IMG/VR virus record: IMGVR_UViG_3300036985_006490 | Coordinates: 98,813 to 162,812 of that record | Origin: a virus | DNA length: 64,000 nt | Direction: 5' to 3' (one strand) | In this document: in pieces, positions 35,701 to 44,387 of the stretch | Layout: the number at the start of each line of letters is the position of its first letter | How positions within the stretch are numbered: the stretch's first letter is position 1 | Position numbers and translations under genes: made by a program | Notes under the pieces: generated by a model | Told to the model about the DNA's origin: nothing | Seen by the model: only the letters and a program-made list of their open reading frames with translations | Databases searched by the model: none

Positions 35701-36880
35701 CGTTTAATACTTTAGTAAGGTTTATAATTTGTTCATCGGTAAGGTCTGTATGATTACCAATGTACAATGAATAGTTGTGTACATAATTAACATTGTTCAA
35801 TTCCCCAACAACTCGATAGTCATATTTCTCTAAATAAGGTTGTAACACTTGATTTCCACCACCCGAAGTTCCTAATCTATACTCGACATCCTCTAAAAAT
35901 AAAATGTCACACACACTATCAAAATCATCATTAATATGAAATCTATCTTTATAATCTTCTTTTATAATTAACGGTAAAGCAAAATTACTGTTACCATCTA
36001 AATTAAATTCAGTTACAAATTTATTTTTGTTTAAATGGTTTAACCATACATTTAAATTATGTCTTCTTTTTTCAACATTGTAATCAATTCTCTTCATTTG
36101 TTCAATGCCTAATACAGCATTCATTTCTGTACTTCTCATATTAAAACCAGGTACAACAAAAGTGAAAAGAGGATTTAAATTTGGATATTCCTTTTGATAT
36201 TGAATTTGTGTTTCTTTTGAAACTTCTCTAGTCATTCCGTGTGATCTGAATAGTTTAGCCAATTCATTTATTTTTTCATTGTTTGTCGATATCATTCCAC
36301 CTTCAACGGTTGTTATATGATGTCCAAAGAAAAAAGAAAAAACAGAAATATCACCAAATGAGCCAACTTTTTTCCCGTTGTAACATGCTCCATGTGATTC
36401 ACAACAGTCTTCTATTAAAATTATATTTTTATCTTTAGCGATTTGTATTAATTCATCATCAATAGCATTGAACCCCAAACAATGTACAATTACGATTGCT
36501 TTGGTTTCGTCAGTGATTGCTTGTTTAATGTTCTCTGTCGTTATTGATAGGTTATCTAGCGATATATCAACAAAAACAGGCTTCATTCCAAGTTGTACTA
36601 TGGATGAAACATCTGACACCCAACCGAGTGGTGGTACAATAACCTCACCAATTCCAAGTAATTCTTTTACTATAGCAATTGAAATATAATTTCCTGAAGA
36701 TCCAGAATTTAACATTGTGGAACTTTTGACCCCTAACCAATTCGACCAAATTTTTTCAAATTCTTTTACCTTTTCACCATTCGTTAGTCTTTGATTTGAT
36801 AATAAAAACTCACTGAGTGCAACTCTATCTGAATTTGAAATATTGTCGTTTATAAGTGGCCATTTATAATTTAGCTTCAT
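35693..36880 (-). CDS. DegT-fold 3-dehydratase with active-site His (ColD/RfbH-type)
   Basis: A full-length (395-residue) DegT/DnrJ/EryC1 protein: LNSGSSGNYISIAI, VIVPPLGWVSD and LIEDCCESHGACYNGKKVGS. The PLP-lysine position reads FSFFFGHHITTVEGGM, with His instead of Lys. This replacement marks GDP-4-keto-6-deoxymannose-3-dehydratase (ColD) and CDP-sugar RfbH/E1. It therefore should remove the 3-OH rather than transaminate. No ferredoxin site is visible, favouring ColD. A TTG-initiated extension to 36913 exists, but ATG at 36880 fits the family start. Confidence 0.8.
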   Translation of the reverse strand: MKLNYKWPLINDNISNSDRVALSEFLLSNQRLTNGEKVKEFEKIWSNWLGVKSSTMLNSGSSGNYISIAIVKELLGIGEVIVPPLGWVSDVSSIVQLGMKPVFVDISLDNLSITTENIKQAITDETKAIVIVHCLGFNAIDDELIQIAKDKNIILIEDCCESHGACYNGKKVGSFGDISVFSFFFGHHITTVEGGMISTNNEKINELAKLFRSHGMTREVSKETQIQYQKEYPNLNPLFTFVVPGFNMRSTEMNAVLGIEQMKRIDYNVEKRRHNLNVWLNHLNKNKFVTEFNLDGNSNFALPLIIKEDYKDRFHINDDFDSVCDILFLEDVEYRLGTSGGGNQVLQPYLEKYDYRVVGELNNVNYVHNYSLYIGNHTDLTDEQIINLTKVLNDV

Positions 36881-36909
36881 ATCTATAGTATAATAAAAAA
36901 AATTAGGTT

Positions 36910-37641
36910 TCAAAGGTTATTAATTGATTTATTTAAAATCAAATCCAATAAATGTGGAGAGATATTGATTGGATTATGTAATCCAAATGTATTAGGATGA
37001 AATAAAGTTTCATTACTAAATTTCATTGCGGTTTCAATATCAGGTAAATTATGTTCATCTAGCCATTTAACAAAAAAAATATCTTCCCACCTTGGCTCAT
37101 AATCTTTATGATTTTTGGTTATTTCTAACATAACATCTTTAGTTCTTAATGATAGTCCTCCATTACCTATAAATCTATTTTCTTTTGGTTTTGACCATGG
37201 TGCCCCTATATAGTCATAGTCTAAAAATTCATCAATTCCGAATCGTAGTAGTAAAGTATCTAGTTGAAATGTTAGTATTTTTTCCCCCTCAACAAGTGAC
37301 CAAAAATCATTAGATTTTATATATTGGTTATATTCTATTTTAGTAAAATCTTTGACTCCTGTATTAACATATTTTACATTCTTAATATCTTTTAAGATAT
37401 CGTATACATACTCTCTATTGTCAATACCATGAAAAACTTGTAACCCCCATTTTATATTTGAATTAGTTTCATTTAGAAAAAATAAATGATTTTTTATAAT
37501 TGATAACATTTTGGGGTCAATTCTTGGCTCAACTATAACAGCATAGTAATTGGTTTCAGATGGCAACGTGGGAGTATACTTACCAATTTTTTTTATAAAA
37601 TCATTCAGATATTTTTCAATTAAATAATGTTGAGTTGTCAT
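36910..37641 (-). CDS. DUF5672-type putative glycosyltransferase
   Basis: A 243-residue protein with the DUF5672 hallmarks: YYAVIVEPR near the start, ILTFQLDTLLLRFGIDEFLDYDYIGAPW, then RFIGNGGLSLRTKDVMLEI and PRWEDIFFVKWL. The FQLDTLL/DYDYIG block is the GT-A donor site, and WEDIFF serves as the acidic catalytic strand. It is probably a glycosyltransferase; donor unknown. It overlaps the SGNH gene upstream by four bases. Confidence 0.7.
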   Translation of the reverse strand: MTTQHYLIEKYLNDFIKKIGKYTPTLPSETNYYAVIVEPRIDPKMLSIIKNHLFFLNETNSNIKWGLQVFHGIDNREYVYDILKDIKNVKYVNTGVKDFTKIEYNQYIKSNDFWSLVEGEKILTFQLDTLLLRFGIDEFLDYDYIGAPWSKPKENRFIGNGGLSLRTKDVMLEITKNHKDYEPRWEDIFFVKWLDEHNLPDIETAMKFSNETLFHPNTFGLHNPINISPHLLDLILNKSINNL

Positions 37642-38264
37642 ACTTTATCTGTAATACTCTCATATACGTATTGCCCAATTATTTTGTACCCGAGAAGATT
37701 TGGGTGGTAATCTCCTTCGTAAAAATTTTGTTCGTCATTCCATACTAATCTACTATTGTGTTCCCAAACAGATATATCATTATTTAGTTCATACTCTTTT
37801 AATACGTCTGAAACGGTTTTATTTGGATTTATAAAACAAGATGATAGTTCATTTACGTCAATTTCTGTTTCATATTTAAATGTTGGGAAAAACGAATTAA
37901 AATAAAAACGCTTATAACTACTAAGGATATTCTCAATTTTATTATACACCTCAATAACCGTATAGGTATCTCCAGTATATCGATATGGGTAAGAAAACAT
38001 AACAATAATAATATCCGTTTTTTCAATAAAATTATTTTTTATAGATTCCTCAATTTCACGAAAAATATATTCGTTCCCATAACCACAAACACCCATATTT
38101 ACATATTCAATACCACCTAATTTTTCCGATGTCCATCTTGGCCAAGAATTTTGGTTTCTAAGTTTTTCAATAAAAATGGGAGCATTTGCGGTTTCTTTAT
38201 ATTCAGTATTATTTTCAATTCCATGACCCGCAGTCCAACTATCACCAAAACAAATTAATCTCAT
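37638..38264 (-). CDS. SGNH/GDSL hydrolase-like protein
   Basis: A 208-residue SGNH protein: RLICFGDSWTAGHGIE (block I), YVNMGVCGYGNEYIF (block II), IIIVMFSYPYRY (block III) and EGDYHPNLLGYKII (Asp-x-x-His-Pro-N). All catalytic residues are present. It is likely an esterase or acyl-transfer protein for O-acyl groups on the glycan. It overlaps both neighbours by four bases. Confidence 0.75.
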   Translation of the reverse strand: MRLICFGDSWTAGHGIENNTEYKETANAPIFIEKLRNQNSWPRWTSEKLGGIEYVNMGVCGYGNEYIFREIEESIKNNFIEKTDIIIVMFSYPYRYTGDTYTVIEVYNKIENILSSYKRFYFNSFFPTFKYETEIDVNELSSCFINPNKTVSDVLKEYELNNDISVWEHNSRLVWNDEQNFYEGDYHPNLLGYKIIGQYVYESITDKV

Positions 38265-39574
38265 GACATGATTGTTTTAAAAAATTCATAATCATCATTG
38301 TTATTTTTGATTTCACTAATAATTTTTTGATTATTTATTAATCTATGAGTATTCTGTTTATAGAATTTTATAACATCTTCTTTATTATTTTTTAGTCTAA
38401 TCACTTCATCAATCAACATTGTTATTCTATTACCTATATATTTTTCATTATCGTAATCATGATTAATTAAATCATCGTAAAAATCAAAACCATATTTATC
38501 TTTCATATATTTTATATGATTCTGAGTAGCGACAATCAAAGGTAAGTTATAGTATGCAAATGGCCTAAATGATTTTTCACTAATATGGATAACATTAAAA
38601 TCGTCTCTAAACTGAGATTCTGTTACAATATTCACATATGAATTCATATATGAAAAACTATCTTCAGGTATCAATAATCCACCCGACTCCATTGCGGCTT
38701 CTCCTAACTCAGGAAATTCATTTTTATCAAAAATTATTTCTCCATTTTCACTAAAATATTTTTTATTAACCTCATAATCACTTTCCTTTATTTTGATTGA
38801 AAAAAGTTTTTTTATTTCATTTTCACAACTGTTAACGATATCGATGGGTAAAGCCTCGTTCAACCAAACATAATCTTCGGGTGGTCGTATTTGGCCAGTA
38901 ACTAAAGACCAATTCACGTCGTCAATTAAATCACTTTTATGCAATAATGCTAATGTCGCATACCGGTGTGGCTTTGAAGACTTGTTATGACATATAAATA
39001 ATTTACCAGTTTTTTCAGTTATTAATGGTGGTTTAAAATCGGAAAAGATACTATTACTAGTAATTGGTATTAGTTGTAATTGATTAAACTGAATATTTCC
39101 ATTGTGGTTTAGATTATACATTTGAAAGTTTCCGTTATTATTCAATAACATAAAGTGATTATCATTTAAACCATTTTTGGCGATATAATCTTTTAATGCC
39201 ACATATCCCAACTCATCATCACTTTCATGTTCGGTTAAAAAAACAATTGTGAAATTATTGCAACTTCTCAAACAATTCAATACTTCATCAGAAAAGGAAA
39301 GTTTTCTTTCTTTAAACATCTCGTTAATAGATAAAGATGTTTTTATGAAAAAGTAGTAGTTTAAATTTTTATTCTCGTATACCTCTTGTATTTTATGAAA
39401 TGTTCTTGGGAGAGAATGTCTCTCATATTTTCCTAAACTATGGTAAAATCTTTCATAAAAATCAAAAAACCCATCTTCATATCTAAACCCATCCGATCCA
39501 AAAAATTCTGAACAATTAGGCAATGGATTATCTCCGTTCCACTTTTCAAAAACAAGTCTAATATTTTTATTCAT
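38261..39574 (-). CDS. putative GT-B-like transferase, local family member 1
   Basis: A 437-residue protein whose C-terminal 250 residues share a pattern with three other proteins here. The pattern is FICHNKSSKPHRYATL, SYVNIVTESQFRDDFN then HISEKSFRPFAYYNLPLIV, and a DYDNEKYIGNRITML end. An FLTEHESDDELG segment in its N-terminal half is matched at 27962 (FITEHECDMEYV). The SxEK-x-x-x-P layout recalls the donor-binding half of GT10/exostosin-type GT-B enzymes. Family name unknown to me; a glycosyltransferase role is inferred from layout and context. Confidence 0.55.
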   Translation of the reverse strand: MNKNIRLVFEKWNGDNPLPNCSEFFGSDGFRYEDGFFDFYERFYHSLGKYERHSLPRTFHKIQEVYENKNLNYYFFIKTSLSINEMFKERKLSFSDEVLNCLRSCNNFTIVFLTEHESDDELGYVALKDYIAKNGLNDNHFMLLNNNGNFQMYNLNHNGNIQFNQLQLIPITSNSIFSDFKPPLITEKTGKLFICHNKSSKPHRYATLALLHKSDLIDDVNWSLVTGQIRPPEDYVWLNEALPIDIVNSCENEIKKLFSIKIKESDYEVNKKYFSENGEIIFDKNEFPELGEAAMESGGLLIPEDSFSYMNSYVNIVTESQFRDDFNVIHISEKSFRPFAYYNLPLIVATQNHIKYMKDKYGFDFYDDLINHDYDNEKYIGNRITMLIDEVIRLKNNKEDVIKFYKQNTHRLINNQKIISEIKNNNDDYEFFKTIMS

Positions 39575-40905
39575 TTTAATAATTCTATTAATTTATGAAA
39601 TCCGATGGGTGGTTTAAATGTAGAATTAAATAGTAATACTTTTGAATTATGTTCTAATGTTGGTCTTAACCACCCAAGCCATTGTAGTTTATCTCGATTT
39701 GATTTTAATGCATTTATTATATCCTTGATCGCATGAAATCTATCATTACTATTCAGATTATCATATGATTCATCTATTAAATCATGAAAAGTTTTATATC
39801 CTAATTTTTTTAATTCTTTCAAAGAACCTTTATTTCCTAAAATGACAAACGGATGTTGGCAGGCGATTGGTTTAAATACTTTTTCACTTAAAAAAACAGT
39901 TTCTTGCCTATCTTCATATTGAGCTTCACTAACTATACTAAACCAAGAATCTAATGTTGCCTGTTCATTCAGATTATCCATGTAAAATCTGAAGGATTCA
40001 ATCTCATTACTAACCCCATATGCATAAGTTGGTAAATCTTTTAGAGCATATTCTATTTTTTCTTTTGATAAAATAGATGAATCAATCATTATATCTGAAC
40101 TAGTATTAAAAGAATTCATACTAACCAATCCATGTTTAAGTAAATCATATTTTTTCAACATATAATAAAACCATATTCTATGATGTCTTGGTTTTTTATT
40201 CAAAAAGTTATAAATTTTAATATTATCAATATTTTTACTTTTATAATCAAGCTGGTCTTGGAAATTTGGAATTTTTGTTAGATTCAAATCAGTTCTGTTT
40301 CGAACTACCTCCGATATATCAAATTCAAAATGAGAATAGGGGATTACTTGTATTAAGTCCTTTATTGAATTTTTTTTACTCCAATCTACCAATCTGTCTT
40401 CTATATCAGAGTTTCCACTAACATATATAATTTGTGTTTGTGATATATTATATTCCAAACATTTCGAATGAAAGTAATCAAAAATAAAATAGTCAAAATA
40501 TCCCTCTTGTGACGAATCAAATAATAAAAATGCTTTTTTATTTTGTAAATCATTTAGATATTTTTCAGATAATTTTGAAAAAAAATCAGGTAAATTTCTT
40601 TCTATTTCTGATTTACCATATCTCCCACCAATCCAATTTTCAGGAGACTGAGTAACTCCAATCGATATAATATATTTTTCATTTATAACTTTATCAGAAT
40701 CATAAATATTAATAAAATATTCATTTCCAAAATATTCTATTGCACCTTCCTCTCCATCTCTTAATTTAGAATAATATACCCGAAGTTGGTTTAATCTATT
40801 TACATAAGGAGACATAACTACTCTTGAAAATCCACTTGTTAGTTTTTCCTCTTCATTATATAAATTTCGTAAATTATTAATATCTTCAAAAACAAAATTT
40901 AACAT
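39571..40905 (-). CDS. putative GT-B-like transferase, local family member 2
   Basis: A 444-residue protein of the same family: NFLNKKPRHHRIWFYYML, SWFSIVSEAQYEDRQETVFLS then EKVFKPIACQHPFVILGNKG, and DESYDNLNSNDRF. It is closest to the C-terminal part of the 42104 gene, which shares PISCGHPFMVLGNKGTLKKL. It overlaps the previous family member by four bases, so the two are tandem paralogues. The function is probably sugar transfer; no DxD motif is decisive. Confidence 0.55.
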   Translation of the reverse strand: MLNFVFEDINNLRNLYNEEEKLTSGFSRVVMSPYVNRLNQLRVYYSKLRDGEEGAIEYFGNEYFINIYDSDKVINEKYIISIGVTQSPENWIGGRYGKSEIERNLPDFFSKLSEKYLNDLQNKKAFLLFDSSQEGYFDYFIFDYFHSKCLEYNISQTQIIYVSGNSDIEDRLVDWSKKNSIKDLIQVIPYSHFEFDISEVVRNRTDLNLTKIPNFQDQLDYKSKNIDNIKIYNFLNKKPRHHRIWFYYMLKKYDLLKHGLVSMNSFNTSSDIMIDSSILSKEKIEYALKDLPTYAYGVSNEIESFRFYMDNLNEQATLDSWFSIVSEAQYEDRQETVFLSEKVFKPIACQHPFVILGNKGSLKELKKLGYKTFHDLIDESYDNLNSNDRFHAIKDIINALKSNRDKLQWLGWLRPTLEHNSKVLLFNSTFKPPIGFHKLIELLK

Positions 40906-40934
40906 TTATTATAACTTTTTAGAAGTATCATTTA

Positions 40935-42107
40935 TCAAGTTCTATTTTTAATTCTTGTATCTCCATAATGAATTACTTCTATATTATCATTTTTATATTT
41001 TCTCCATGGATCTAACACAATAGAATTTTTCGTAAACTTATAATCGTGATGTTTATCATAATGCCCTAAAAGATATACCGCATCAATAGGTATTTCTGAA
41101 TCGTAAATTACGTTTAAACCCTCTTGTTCAATATAATACCCCACCAATATTGATGATGATCCATCAATATAATCAACATTTGGTTTATATGATTTACCTA
41201 AAATAACCACAGGTAAATTATGTTGTACTGAAAGTTGGATTAGTTTTAATGCCATATTTTTAGCTTGTTTTTCTCTAGCCGTCATAATAGAATCAAACAA
41301 ATCATAACCCAAATTTAATTTTTCCGCTAAAAATCTTAATGCAATATTATCTCTAGGGTGGCAACCTCCACCATCTCCCATACCAGCCTTCATATATGCA
41401 GGCCCTAAGATTCTTTGAGTGCTTCTTTCTAATGCTCCCGTAACAACATCAACATTCATGTTACCGTTTTTTTCAGCAACATCTTGAATCATATTGACAA
41501 GTGCAACTTTAGTTGAAATGAATGTGTTGTAAAAGATTTTAATCCCTTCCGCTTCATCCCATGTACCCACTTCGTATCTAGTCTCGGATTTTACAAATGT
41601 TTTATAAAAATCTATTAGTAATTTAGCGTCTCCAGTTGTGGTTCCATCCTCTGTACCAATAATAATCATTTCAGGATTAACCATATCCCATTTAACAGTA
41701 CCCATAGCAATTAGATATGGATTATATATAAATCTAAAATTATCACATAAACTAATAAATTCTCTTCTAATTGTACCTGGAAGTACTGTGGAGATTAAAA
41801 CAACAAGTTGATTTTTATTAGTATACTTGTTAACCTCAGTCAATACACTTTTAACTATAGAATAATCAAAATCCTTGTTTTCTAAGTGTGATGTAGGGTA
41901 TCTACCATCATAATCAACATGATGTGGTGTTGGGACTGCGACAAAAATTATTTCTCTACCTTTACAGACATTCTCAATAGAATCAACCACATCAAACCTA
42001 TCTGTGTTAACTTTTTGTATATCATAACCAATTACATCGTGATGATATGACATCACTTCCGCAGCATCTTTACCTAATTTTCCAATACCTATGAATCCTA
42101 TTTTCAT
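40935..42107 (-). CDS. UDP-glucose/GDP-mannose dehydrogenase-family enzyme
   Basis: A 390-residue nucleotide-sugar dehydrogenase: MKIGFIGIGKLGKDAAEVM (Rossmann), FVAVPTPHHVD, LISTVLPGTIRREF, and AGMGDGGGCHPRDNIAL, which contains the catalytic Cys (normally GGxCxxKD, here GGCHPRD). VVILGKSYKPNVDYIDGSSS is the C-terminal NAD-domain signature. It would oxidise C6 of a UDP- or GDP-sugar to a uronic acid. It overlaps the upstream fusion gene by four bases. Confidence 0.8.
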   Translation of the reverse strand: MKIGFIGIGKLGKDAAEVMSYHHDVIGYDIQKVNTDRFDVVDSIENVCKGREIIFVAVPTPHHVDYDGRYPTSHLENKDFDYSIVKSVLTEVNKYTNKNQLVVLISTVLPGTIRREFISLCDNFRFIYNPYLIAMGTVKWDMVNPEMIIIGTEDGTTTGDAKLLIDFYKTFVKSETRYEVGTWDEAEGIKIFYNTFISTKVALVNMIQDVAEKNGNMNVDVVTGALERSTQRILGPAYMKAGMGDGGGCHPRDNIALRFLAEKLNLGYDLFDSIMTAREKQAKNMALKLIQLSVQHNLPVVILGKSYKPNVDYIDGSSSILVGYYIEQEGLNVIYDSEIPIDAVYLLGHYDKHHDYKFTKNSIVLDPWRKYKNDNIEVIHYGDTRIKNRT

Positions 42108-44386
42108 ATTATACCTAATTTTATTTGATTTATTAATGATAGTATTTCTTTGTAACTATTCATACTATCACCGTTAAAAGTATACTTATGTGTAACCATT
42201 TGAAGATAATTTATTCTATTGTGTTCACAAATTTCAGACATTTCATTTCTAATCTGTTTTAATTCATCAACCGTACTATTTTTAAATTTTTCAATTTCAT
42301 TTATTATCATTTCTGACCTAATACTCATTTCCTCCTCATTGTCGTAACTTTCATCAAACCACTTGTCAAAAGTTTTGAACCCAAGTTCTTTTAGTTTTTT
42401 GAGAGTCCCTTTATTACCTAGTACCATAAATGGGTGACCGCACGAAATAGGTTTCCATATTTTTTCAGATAAAAAAAGTGTAAACTTATCTGTCAAACTT
42501 TCAGTCACAATCGAAATAAATGTATCTTCGTGGTCTTGAATTGTAATCTCATTTGCCCAATTATATTCTAACCCTCTATCAATTTCAATTGGTGCTCTTT
42601 TTTGTAATTGATTAATTGGGTGATCCTCGGGTAAATCTTGAACATATTGAAATTGATTCAAACTCACCTTACCTATATCTAATAGTCCTTTTGATAAAAT
42701 ATTAGACAAAAAATGTACTCTGTGAGGTCTAACATTTCTATTGTAGGATAAATACAGAAATTTATTATCTCTTGGATTGAATTGAATTGGTTCGGTTCTT
42801 TCTCTCATCACATGATAATTAACCCAATTATCAAAAATTGAAATCGGAATACATTTAAAGTCCATTCCTTTGCTTTTTGCAATTTCTTCAATAATTAAAT
42901 TACCACTTAATAAGAAAACAAATTTTGATGGAATATCTAATTCTTTTATCCAAGAATTTAATATTTCTAAATCATTATTATTTTCAGATCCAATATAACC
43001 TTCCAAACCGTTTACTAAAACTAATTTACATAATCCTGATTTTATATCTTTTATATATTTTTCTGAAATACACTTGAATCCAATTTTTTCGTTTCTTACA
43101 AAAAAATTAGGGTGAAAAACATTTATAAGATAAATGTATGTTTCATCATTTATTTTTTCCTTTAGTTCCTGATGAACCTGATGTTCCGCTAGTTCCTGAT
43201 GAACCATATGTTCCACTAGTTCCTGATGAACCACTTGTTCCTGAAGTGCCGTCTGTACCACTTGAACCTGAGGTTCCGCTTGTCTAAAATCTACAAATTC
43301 TTCATAAAAATTTGGCGCTACTTGGTCTTTATATGTATTATATCCGAAAAGTTTATAGTTACTATTCACATCCATCAAATTCCATGCCCCCCACATTTTG
43401 GGTATATCTAGTCTCCCCTCTTCTTCCAAATACCAAGTTCTACTTGACCCATTTGGCCTTGGGCAACCTAATATCGAATCGTATTCTTCTAACCCGAAAA
43501 CAAGTTTTTCTTTAAAGAATATCTCATATATACCCCTTTCCAATAATTTTGGTGAAAAGTTTAAAATATATTTTTCTAAATTATCAAAACTTACATAATA
43601 AGATCTAAATTCTAGTCCATCATCCACAAAATCTATATCAATTTTTTTATCTATTGATTGTTCAATTTTATTTATTAATTGTCTTTTAGTTATATTAAAT
43701 TTAGTATAACCGACATTTATTACTTTATTTTCTATATTTTGTGTACATAATCTAAAAATAATTTCTGAACAATCTCTAACATTTAAATTTGGCCGATAAG
43801 CTTCTGGCTCATATATCTGAATCTTTTTATTATTTTTGACATCGTTTACTATATTATTTATTAACAAATCATCCCTTTCAATAATTCCTACACCATATAA
43901 TGTTGATAATCTTACAATTAAATAATTTTCAATACCCGAGTTTAAAATTTGTTTTTCTCCTTCTATTTTTAATTTAGAGTACATTGTCGTTGGTATTAAT
44001 TCGGTGTTTTCATCAACAACCTCATTGGTATTACCATAAACACTACAACTACTGAAGAATATTAACTTGTAATTAGGTGATACCTTTCTAACACATTTCA
44101 ATGTGTTATCCATTAATAAAATCTCGGAGGCAATGTGTAAGTCGTCCCTAATTTCACTAAATCTTGGTGATGCCATATACAAAACACAATCGATATTTTG
44201 AAGTTTATCCAAATGATTTGTTATGTTTGTGAGGTCATCCTTAATATATGTTACATTTTGCGGATTATCCTTCACATTCCAATACTTAAAAGTATCATAC
44301 ACAATGACTTCCTGTCTTCTTTCCGAAATTAATTCGGACAATACACTACCGAGGTAACCACCGCCTCCTAATAATAAAAATTTCAT
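42104..44386 (-). CDS. fusion: NAD-dependent epimerase + repeat-derived linker + transferase-like domain
   Basis: A 760-residue open frame. Residues 1-310 are an extended SDR (LLGGGGYLGSVLSELI, FFSSCSVYGNT, TMYSKLKIEGEK). Residues 320-367 are unassigned. Residues about 368-407 are a Gln/Val/His-rich stretch encoded by DNA nearly identical to the collagen-like repeats at 63 kb, read in another frame. Residues about 408-760 are a transferase-like domain (LSYNRNVRPHRVHFLS, FISIVTESLTDKFTLFLSEK, ESYDNEEEMSIRS) shared with three other genes. The frame stays open across the repeat, so it may be a genuine fusion; the repeat may also mark a recombination joint. Confidence 0.65.
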   Translation of the reverse strand: MKFLLLGGGGYLGSVLSELISERRQEVIVYDTFKYWNVKDNPQNVTYIKDDLTNITNHLDKLQNIDCVLYMASPRFSEIRDDLHIASEILLMDNTLKCVRKVSPNYKLIFFSSCSVYGNTNEVVDENTELIPTTMYSKLKIEGEKQILNSGIENYLIVRLSTLYGVGIIERDDLLINNIVNDVKNNKKIQIYEPEAYRPNLNVRDCSEIIFRLCTQNIENKVINVGYTKFNITKRQLINKIEQSIDKKIDIDFVDDGLEFRSYYVSFDNLEKYILNFSPKLLERGIYEIFFKEKLVFGLEEYDSILGCPRPNGSSRTWYLEEEGRLDIPKMWGAWNLMDVNSNYKLFGYNTYKDQVAPNFYEEFVDFRQAEPQVQVVQTALQEQVVHQELVEHMVHQELAEHQVHQELKEKINDETYIYLINVFHPNFFVRNEKIGFKCISEKYIKDIKSGLCKLVLVNGLEGYIGSENNNDLEILNSWIKELDIPSKFVFLLSGNLIIEEIAKSKGMDFKCIPISIFDNWVNYHVMRERTEPIQFNPRDNKFLYLSYNRNVRPHRVHFLSNILSKGLLDIGKVSLNQFQYVQDLPEDHPINQLQKRAPIEIDRGLEYNWANEITIQDHEDTFISIVTESLTDKFTLFLSEKIWKPISCGHPFMVLGNKGTLKKLKELGFKTFDKWFDESYDNEEEMSIRSEMIINEIEKFKNSTVDELKQIRNEMSEICEHNRINYLQMVTHKYTFNGDSMNSYKEILSLINQIKLGII
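43167..43284 (-). repeat. displaced fragment of the collagen-like repeat
   Basis: About 118 bases of the Gly-X-Y coding repeat lie inside the epimerase/transferase fusion gene. Positions 43218-43268 match 63091-63141 over 51 bases with a single difference. In the host gene the DNA is read in a different frame, giving HQEL/VQVV-type residues. In the collagen frame it is bounded by TAG at 43286-43284 and TGA at 43148-43146. Confidence 0.9.
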
Positions 44387-44387
44387 A

